From: Limoniibacter endophyticus
Lineage (GTDB): Bacteria; Pseudomonadota; Alphaproteobacteria; Rhizobiales; Rhizobiaceae
Assembly: GCF_014652835.1 (NCBI RefSeq)
Contig: NZ_BMZO01000004.1
Coordinates: 1 to 64,000 of the forward strand
Direction of reading: 5' to 3'
Length of the DNA stretch: 64,000 nt
Shown here: positions 57,597-64,000 of the stretch, piece after piece
Numbering within the stretch: the first letter of the stretch is position 1
Layout of the letters: each line of letters starts with the position of its first letter
Notes under the pieces: model-generated
Told to the model about the DNA's origin: nothing
Seen by the model: only the letters and a program-made list of their open reading frames with translations
Databases searched by the model: none
Program-made: the position numbers and the translations under genes

Positions 57597-57673
57597 TGGC
57601 GATCCCGGCAGGATTCGAACCTGCGACCATCGGCTTAGAAGGCCGGTGCTCTATCCAGCTGAGCTACGGGACC
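57597..57673 (-). tRNA. tRNA-Arg (TCT)
   Basis: A 77-nt cloverleaf on the minus strand. The acceptor arm is GGTCCCG/CGGGATC with one G-T pair, the D-loop has AGCTCAGCTGGATAGAGC, the anticodon loop is CTTCTAA (anticodon TCT), and the T-loop is GTTCGAATC. The CCA end is encoded (57597-57599). An integrase remnant abuts its 3' end. Confidence 0.95.
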
Positions 57674-57713
57674 ACGCGGCGATGAAATCGCCAGTGGCAG
57701 GTTCGACAATCGC

Positions 57714-58019
57714 TCAGTGCGTCCAGGGCACGATGCGGTCGAAGCGGAAATTATCGGAATAGGCAACCTTGGCGCGACTGGTTTTCTTCGGTTCCATCAG
57801 ACGATAGGCAATGCCGTTCTTCTCGGCATAGGCCACGGCCTCTTCACGCGTGTCGAAAAAGAGCCTGATCTGGCTCTTCATGTCACCAGAGGTCGTATAG
57901 CCCATCAACGGATCGATCGTGCGCTGCATTTCAGGTTCGAATTCGAGAACCCATCCACCTGTCTTTGCCTTGCCGGACTGCATTGCTGTCTTTGCTGGGC
58001 TGTAGATGCGCGCTGACAT
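57714..58019 (-). CDS. NDUFS4-like accessory subunit of complex I
   Basis: A 101-residue protein of the ETC complex I subunit family (NDUFS4/18-kDa type), found in alphaproteobacteria and mitochondria. Signatures: MSARIYSPAKTAMQSGKAKTGGWVLEFEP, DPLMGYTTSGDMKSQIRL and FFDTREEAVAYAEKNGI, then KVAYSDNFRFDRIVPWTH. It supports assembly or stability of NADH dehydrogenase; the nuo genes are elsewhere. GAGG lies 6-9 nt before the ATG. It lies between two tRNA genes, as in related genomes. Confidence 0.92.
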   Translation of the reverse strand: MSARIYSPAKTAMQSGKAKTGGWVLEFEPEMQRTIDPLMGYTTSGDMKSQIRLFFDTREEAVAYAEKNGIAYRLMEPKKTSRAKVAYSDNFRFDRIVPWTH

Positions 58020-58081
58020 GAAACCTCGTCATCAAAAGCATACGGGAACTCGAAAATAATCCATTCCCGTTTTGCGTGCAA

Positions 58082-58158
<77 letters not shown>

Positions 58159-58249
58159 TCTTGCACTGTGTGCATGCTCGTATTTTTTTTACCGAGAGAA
58201 AGCAAGAGGAAAAACTCGATATCCGGCAAATTCTGCACTGACGCTACGC

Positions 58250-58924
58250 TCAAAGCGTCTCGATCGCCTGCGTGGCGATGGAACGCGTGATACGGCTTTT
58301 TTGCTCCAGCGCCAGTTGATCCATGCGTTCCACGACGAGCCGCGCAACATCCAGAGAGCGCTCTATGCGCCGCACAATAAATTGCGCAAGTTGTGGATCG
58401 ATCTCGATCTGACGATCGGCGAAGAGCTTGAAGATGACCCCTGTCAGGAGCGAATCGTCTGGCGCCTCGATTTCCACCTGCGCTGCGGCACGCAGGCGCG
58501 AGCGAAGATCTGGAAGGCCGATTGCCCAGTTTTCCGGGCCTGCCGCGCCCAGAAGCAGAAGATGGCTGCCATGCGCCTTCACCTCGTTGATGAGATGAAA
58601 CAGCCCCGTTTCATCGATTCTTCCCGCATCCGCATTGTCGAGCAGTATGGGATGCGTGCGGGCTGCCTCAAGAAGTGCCTCATCGATGGAGGTGATGTCG
58701 CCTTTCACTGCGCCCTGCTCGGAAAGCCAGATAGCGCCAATATGCGATTTGCCCGCGCCTGCAGGACCGTTCAGCACCACAACCGATGCTGGCCATTCCG
58801 GATATCGGTCGATAAGTGCAACGGCCGCCGCATTCGCTGGCGCAACAATCAGGTCGTCACGCGTCAGCGCCGGCTCGTGAGCGAGCGTCAGCGGCAATTG
58901 GCGCGGTGGTGGCGTGTTCGTCAT
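58250..58924 (-). CDS. hdaA: DnaA-inactivator homologue HdaA
   Basis: A 224-residue AAA+ protein related to DnaA domain III. With the beta clamp it stimulates ATP hydrolysis by DnaA, preventing re-initiation. An N-terminal clamp-binding peptide is visible (RQLPLTL). Walker A is VLNGPAGAGKSHIGAIW and LLDNAD stands in the Walker B place. SRLRAAAQVEIEAPD is the sensor/arginine-finger region. The ATG at 58924 gives MTNTPPPRQLPLTL; the frame is open to 59026 without a site. It follows the AI-2E-type gene, as in other Rhizobiales. Confidence 0.88.
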   Translation of the reverse strand: MTNTPPPRQLPLTLAHEPALTRDDLIVAPANAAAVALIDRYPEWPASVVVLNGPAGAGKSHIGAIWLSEQGAVKGDITSIDEALLEAARTHPILLDNADAGRIDETGLFHLINEVKAHGSHLLLLGAAGPENWAIGLPDLRSRLRAAAQVEIEAPDDSLLTGVIFKLFADRQIEIDPQLAQFIVRRIERSLDVARLVVERMDQLALEQKSRITRSIATQAIETL

Positions 58925-58946
58925 GGGCAACGCATTACTCGAACTA

Positions 58947-60140
58947 TCAGGACCCTTTCCCGATCTGTTCGACCTTATTGGGTGTGGCGTCAATCGTCGG
59001 CCCCTCGCTGTCCTCGCTATCCTCACCTGTATACAGGGGAGAATTCAGATAGCGTTCGATGGCAAAGCGCACGAGCACACCAACGGCCGCGGAAGCTGGC
59101 ACTGCGATCAGCACACCGGCAAAGCCGAAGAGCGAGCCGAAGGCAAACAGCGAAAACATAAGCCATACGGGATGCAAACCCACACTTTTGCCGACAAGTC
59201 GCGGCTGCAGAATATTACCCTCTATAAACTGACCGGCAAAGAACACCCCGGCAACAACGGCTACCCAGATCCAGTCAGGCGAAAACTGAACAAGCGCGAC
59301 GCCCACGGAAAGCACAAGGCCCACCAAAGAGCCTACATAGGGGATGAAGCTGATGATGCCGGAGAAAAAGCCTATCAGGATGCCGAAGTTGAGGCCGACG
59401 GCAGTGAGGCCAACGGCATACATCGCGCCCAAGATAAGACAGAGCGTACCCTGCCCGCGCAGGAATCCCGCAGCGGAGGCATCGATTTCGCGCGCCAGCC
59501 GGCGTACAGTATGCACATGCTGACGCGGAACCCAGCTATCGACCTTTTTCACCATGCGGTCCCAGTCGAGGAGCATGTAGAAGGCCACAACCGGGGTCAC
59601 GACAAAAAGCCCGGCTATGTTGAAGATCGCAACGCCGGAGCGCCAGAGCGATTCCGCAATTGTCGTCACGAAGCCCATCCCGTTCGACAGAAGCGAGCTC
59701 AAGCCTTCCTGCAAGGAATTGGCGTCGACACCGAAGCGCTGTTCGAACCATTGCGGATCAAAATTGGTCACCAGCGTTTGCAGTTGCGTCATGTAGTCCG
59801 GCAGCTTGCTAACGAAGTCCGCCAACTGATTGGCCAGTACGGGAACAAGGATAACAGCGGCCAGAACAAGGATGACCAGGAAGGTAAAAAGGATAATGAT
59901 CGTTGCCATCAGGCGCGACAGGCCGAACCTTTGCAGGCGATCTGCCACCGGGTCGAGGAAATAAGCCAGGATCATGCCGGCGACGAATGGCAACAGGATA
60001 TTGGAGAAGGTGAAGACAAAGAGCGCGAGAAGTGCAGCGCCGATCAGCCAGAACCGGATCTGCCGGGCCAGATTGTCGGGCTTGGCCTGCTTCACGACGA
60101 CGACCGCATCGGCCTTCTGCTTTTCACGCTCGGTTGTCAT
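58947..60140 (-). CDS. AI-2E transporter (PerM/UPF0118) family protein
   Basis: A 397-residue membrane protein with about seven helices. The family pattern is FVAGMILAYFLDPVADRL near the N terminus and GFFSGIISFIPYVGSLVGLVLSVGVAL in the last third, followed by GNILQPRLVGKSVGLHPVWLM, typical of PerM. Family members export autoinducer-2 or act as permeases or Na+/H+ antiporters; here unknown. It overlaps the CDP-alcohol transferase gene by 17 nt and precedes hdaA by 22 nt, so all three form an operon. Confidence 0.88.
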   Translation of the reverse strand: MTTEREKQKADAVVVVKQAKPDNLARQIRFWLIGAALLALFVFTFSNILLPFVAGMILAYFLDPVADRLQRFGLSRLMATIIILFTFLVILVLAAVILVPVLANQLADFVSKLPDYMTQLQTLVTNFDPQWFEQRFGVDANSLQEGLSSLLSNGMGFVTTIAESLWRSGVAIFNIAGLFVVTPVVAFYMLLDWDRMVKKVDSWVPRQHVHTVRRLAREIDASAAGFLRGQGTLCLILGAMYAVGLTAVGLNFGILIGFFSGIISFIPYVGSLVGLVLSVGVALVQFSPDWIWVAVVAGVFFAGQFIEGNILQPRLVGKSVGLHPVWLMFSLFAFGSLFGFAGVLIAVPASAAVGVLVRFAIERYLNSPLYTGEDSEDSEGPTIDATPNKVEQIGKGS

Positions 60141-60669
60141 TGCCGCTCATATGCCTCAGCCAGATCACCAGATATGCCACGGCAGAAAAGGCCGTCAGCG
60201 TCGCGCAGATATAAACCAGATAATTGTGCAGCGCACCAGTCGCACCAAGAAAGGCCATTTGGCCAAGCGTAATCGCGGCAAGCGCGATCTGCACCCCCGT
60301 GTTCAGCTTGGATATCTTCAATGGACGCATCGTCACTGGCATCCCCATCACGAAAGAGAGCATGACGGCGGCGATAATCGCGACATCACGCGAGACGACA
60401 AGAACGACAAGCCAAACAGGAAGCGCCTCTACCATTCCTAGAATGACGAAGACGCTGGTCATCAGGAGCTTGTCGGCGATAGGATCGAGATAAGCCCCCA
60501 ACTCGCTGCGCATATCAAAGCGGCGGGCGATATAACCATCGATAGCATCCGAAAGCCCGGCCACTACAAAGCCTACGAAGGCGAGGTCGAAGCGGCCTTG
60601 CAAAAGCGCAACCACGACAACCGGCACGAGCGCCAATCGAAACAGTGTGATCAGATTGGGGATCGTCAA
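60124..60669 (-). CDS. CDP-alcohol phosphatidyltransferase (PgsA-like)
   Basis: A 181-residue membrane enzyme that moves a phosphatidyl group from CDP-diacylglycerol to an alcohol. The complete CAPT motif is present: DAIDGYIARRF then LGAYLDPIADK (D-x2-DG-x2-AR-x8-G-x3-D-x3-D). MTIPNLITLFRLALVP is the usual PgsA N terminus, so phosphatidylglycerophosphate synthase is the likeliest activity, although cardiolipin synthase CrdS-type is possible. It is first in the operon with the AI-2E-type gene and hdaA. Confidence 0.88.
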   Translation of the reverse strand: MTIPNLITLFRLALVPVVVVALLQGRFDLAFVGFVVAGLSDAIDGYIARRFDMRSELGAYLDPIADKLLMTSVFVILGMVEALPVWLVVLVVSRDVAIIAAVMLSFVMGMPVTMRPLKISKLNTGVQIALAAITLGQMAFLGATGALHNYLVYICATLTAFSAVAYLVIWLRHMSGNDNRA

Positions 60670-60851
60670 GCCGCCTCCTTCCGCCTATTCTCTTGGTGTC
60701 AATGTGCTGCCAACCGTGCCTTATCGCAAGTGCGGGCAAGCAGCCTGTATAAATGGCGCGGTTTCCACGCTTTTCGCCGCGCAAGCGCACTGCGGTAGTT
60801 GCGGGCGGGCGCGCTTCGTGTAAAGAGCCGTAACCTTGTGGGAGAGTTGCC

Positions 60852-61954
<1,103 letters not shown>

Positions 61955-61958
<4 letters not shown>

Positions 61959-62662
61959 GCCGCAAGAAAGTCGTGGTTCTGATTTCGGGACGTGGCTCGA
62001 ACATGAACGCGCTGATCGAAGCGTCCCATGATCGCGATTACCCGGCGGAAATCATCGGCGTTATTTCCGACCAGGCTGACGCACCCGGACTGAAAGCTGC
62101 CCAGGCGCGGGGCTTGAGCACTGTTGCCGTGCCGCGCTCCGGTTTCTCCGACAAGCCGGCACATGAAGCTGCGTTGGTCGACGCGATCGAACGCATGGGT
62201 GCCGAGATTATCTGTCTCGCCGGATTCATGCGCTTGTTGAGCGCCGAGTTCGTGGCGCGCTTTGAAGGCCGGATGATCAATATCCACCCTTCCCTGCTTC
62301 CGCTCTTCAAAGGCCTTGACACGCATAAGCGCGCGATCGAGGCTGGCATGCGCGTCCATGGCACGACTGTGCATTACGTGACGGCGGAAATGGATGGCGG
62401 TCCGGTCATCGCGCAGGCGGCCGTACCGGTTCTGCCGAACGATACAGAAGCGTCTCTGGGAGCGCGCGTGCTCAAGGCAGAGCATGCCATCTATCCGCTG
62501 GCGCTGGCGCTGGTTGCGTCCGGCAAGGCCGCAATGCAAGGCGGCAAGACCATCTATAGCGGACTGGAGGGGATGGATTTTGAGGAAAAGGCCTCGATTG
62601 TCTCCCCGGCTTCCTGGCGCGGCATCGCCGATTTGCAGGATCTCGCAAGAATTACACCCTAA
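61955..62662 (+). CDS. purN: Phosphoribosylglycinamide formyltransferase
   Basis: PurN transfers a formyl group from 10-formyl-tetrahydrofolate to GAR. The 235-residue protein starts [20 protein letters not shown] with the phosphate-binding loop. It has the catalytic Asn-His-Asp set in [37 protein letters not shown] with the aspartate, and [16 protein letters not shown]. It is translationally coupled to purM and ends at a strong terminator. Confidence 0.95.
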
Positions 62663-62688
62663 CAATTTTCTATATTACCAAGATCAAG

Positions 62689-62710
62689 AACCGCGCTCTC
62701 AAGCGCGGTT
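62689..62710 (+). terminator. Terminator of purMN
   Basis: aaccgcgct (62689-62697) and agcgcggtt (62702-62710) form a 9-bp GC stem followed by TTTTTGTT. It lies 26 nt past the purN stop. Confidence 0.92.
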
Positions 62711-62874
62711 TTTTGTTAAAATAAAATAATATTTCTTAAGAAAAATATTGCATCTACGAGATAAGATGAAACAAACATACTTTTTCTTATGAAGAAACGT
62801 TATGGAATTTTCACAATATAGCAGATTAATATTCAAACTCCAAACCTCGTTAGTTTGCATGACAACAGCTCTCA
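62711..62874. other. Strongly AT-rich segment
   Basis: About 160 nt of very low GC by eye, in contrast to the core genes. It contains the near-palindrome aatatttcttaag...aaaatatt at about 62729-62750. No gene is visible. It probably holds the promoter of the following genes and may be bound by a silencer of the MucR/H-NS type. Confidence 0.5.
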
Positions 62875-63099
62875 TTGGAGCAAGAAATTCACATTTGCGA
62901 GATTTTCTTTCGTGAGCCGTTCAACATGGATCATGCCTTACTTGCATCGGACGAAAATTTTCTCATGCACATGGCCTTCGACGGAATCGAAGAGAGGCAC
63001 TTGGCAAGCGGCCGGAAATACGACGTCTTTCGCTGCGGCTCGTCCAGCATCGGCGAGCAGCCGCCGAGTGACCAACCGAATTGCCACCAGCCAAGCTGA
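62875..63099 (+). pseudogene. Remnant of a second permuted-papain gene
   Basis: A 74-codon frame reads LLASDENFLMHMAFDGIEERHLASGRKYDVFRCGSSSIGEQ. The YDVFRC motif recurs in the neighbouring permuted-papain gene, where the DNA word is the same in 16 of 18 bases (about 63019-63036 versus 63508-63525). The catalytic N-terminal and cysteine-containing parts are missing, so this is probably a truncated paralogue rather than an active protein. Confidence 0.45.
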
Positions 63100-63140
63100 A
63101 GAACGCATCATCAACCGTCCATAACAGGGGGATGAAAGGG

Positions 63141-63239
63141 ATGAACATCGAAGAGAAGACGTCGATGCCTCCCATCTTCCGGCGCAATATTCCTAATTCG
63201 CAAGAGCCTCAAAATTTCGCTCTGATAAATAATCATTAA
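63141..63239 (+). CDS. Candidate 32-residue peptide
   Basis: A short frame (MNIEEKTSMPPIFRRNIP at the start) with AGGGGG and AAAGGG upstream of the ATG. It ends 33 nt before the permuted-papain gene. It may be a real small protein of the same transcript or a leftover of the truncated paralogue. No family is recognised. Confidence 0.3.
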   Translation: MNIEEKTSMPPIFRRNIPNSQEPQNFALINNH

Positions 63240-63272
63240 ATATATTTCAAAACATACGAAAGAATAAACCCA

Positions 63273-63932
63273 ATGGACAGAAAAAAATATTATAAGTTCT
63301 ATGACCTCATCGAGCCAGGCGATATACTTTTAAAATCCGTGTCTACTAATCTTAATAATCGCCTGACCCATGCAGCACAATTTTTCGGCAAAGGTCCTGC
63401 ACATATCGTTCATGCGGGAATTGCATCGTCCTCCGGCTCTATAATCGAAACGGGCGGAAACGGATTGGGTGAATCTGCCATAGTCAATATTGGCAAGGCC
63501 GAAACCTATGACGTTTTTCGCTGCAAGATGCCCGAAGTCGCCTGGGAGGCTTATAATGTCGCTCAGGAACTCGTAGATAAATTTGGGTTCAATCGCGAAA
63601 GGAAAATAACATACCGCGCTTCGGGGCATAAAGGATCTAAACTGTCCATCTGGAACAGAAAGAAATCCAGCGGAATCTCCATAGAGTACAAAATGCACAG
63701 CAAATTGAACTACAGTTCCGGCGCTTCCCTCTTCTGCTCGGAATTCGTAGTCCTGTGCTATCAAATCGCTCTTGAGCGCTTCATGACGCAAGGTGCGGTC
63801 CACGAAGATCTGCGACGGACTTTCGCGCTTGAAAGTCACTGCTACAACCCTGCCTATCTCTGGAGACGGCTTGAAAAGAGCGCGTGTTTTGATTTCCTGG
63901 CAACCTGCCGCGATGGTCGAAAGATTGCTTAG
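63273..63932 (+). CDS. Permuted papain-fold (YiiX/NlpC-P60-like) protein
   Basis: A 219-residue protein with the order of catalytic elements seen in circularly permuted NlpC/P60 enzymes (YiiX, Peptidase C92). The N-terminal GDILLKS strand and the histidine in HIVHAGIASS come first, and the catalytic cysteine in SGASLFCSEFVVLCYQIAL comes near the C terminus. Such enzymes are amidases or acyltransferases acting on lipids or peptides. No signal peptide or transmembrane helix is visible. It sits in an AT-rich neighbourhood; codon use is atypical for the window, suggesting acquisition. AAAGAA is a poor ribosome binding site. Confidence 0.72.
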   Translation: MDRKKYYKFYDLIEPGDILLKSVSTNLNNRLTHAAQFFGKGPAHIVHAGIASSSGSIIETGGNGLGESAIVNIGKAETYDVFRCKMPEVAWEAYNVAQELVDKFGFNRERKITYRASGHKGSKLSIWNRKKSSGISIEYKMHSKLNYSSGASLFCSEFVVLCYQIALERFMTQGAVHEDLRRTFALESHCYNPAYLWRRLEKSACFDFLATCRDGRKIA

Positions 63933-64000
63933 TAGTCACCGCCGAGGGGTTTAGACACCGACTGCCGAAGACGTCTTGCCCCTATAGGAACCGCTGCTTC

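Overview
The window reads as a contiguous piece of the main chromosome of an alphaproteobacterium of the order Hyphomicrobiales (Rhizobiales), most likely the Brucella/Ochrobactrum group. The reasons are the riboflavin block next to nusB, nrdR and glyA, the ldtP/ldtR pair, an Aap-type amino-acid transporter, an Omp25/31-like surface protein, HdaA, EcfG-type promoters, and Rhizobiales-only families such as DUF982 and DUF930. GC is high by eye except at a few places noted below. The species call is inference from gene content and order.

Left part, 0.2-28 kb, is mostly housekeeping. It holds nusB-ribH-ribE-ribD-nrdR-glyA on the minus strand, a tightly packed block with two TGATG stop/start overlaps. 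Next come the cell-wall L,D-transpeptidase ldtP and its MarR-type regulator ldtR. These are followed by a secreted alkaline phosphatase, a TerC/CorC-type metal exporter behind a structured leader, and a phosphonate importer (phnDCEE) behind a Pho-box-like site. After that lie a 3-hydroxyisobutyryl-CoA hydrolase, hemB, an RDD protein, bpt, a tiny entericidin lipoprotein absent from standard ORF lengths, an orphan accessory gene, parC, a secreted unknown, aspS, rnd and an atypical Nramp-family transporter.

Middle part, 28-42 kb: an outer-membrane beta-barrel protein, a small lipoprotein, a LysM protein, ppx-ppk, a zinc-ribbon protein, an FAD monooxygenase, the full AapJQMP general amino-acid importer and metC.

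Accessory stretch, about 41.8-57.6 kb: short genes of unknown or stress-related type (DUF982, VOC, GlsB/YeaQ, glycine-zipper lipoprotein, a small membrane protein, SMR exporter, Rnk-like, DUF1232, several peptides of 40-101 aa, DUF930, GNAT, XRE-cupin). Three promoters matching or close to GGAAC-N16/17-CGTT suggest that part of it belongs to the EcfG general stress response. A GAF-GGDEF protein is broken by a frameshift. A UDP-glycosyltransferase, a 1217-residue Ig-domain autotransporter and a GT-C type membrane protein follow. A decayed integrase tail abuts the 3' end of tRNA-Arg(TCT), marking an old integration site.

Right part, 57.6-64 kb: tRNA-Arg, an NDUFS4-like complex I subunit, tRNA-Pro, hdaA, an AI-2E/PerM family protein, a CDP-alcohol phosphatidyltransferase and purM-purN. 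The last kilobase is strikingly AT-rich. It carries a permuted papain-fold (NlpC/P60-like) gene preceded by what looks like the remnant of a second copy.
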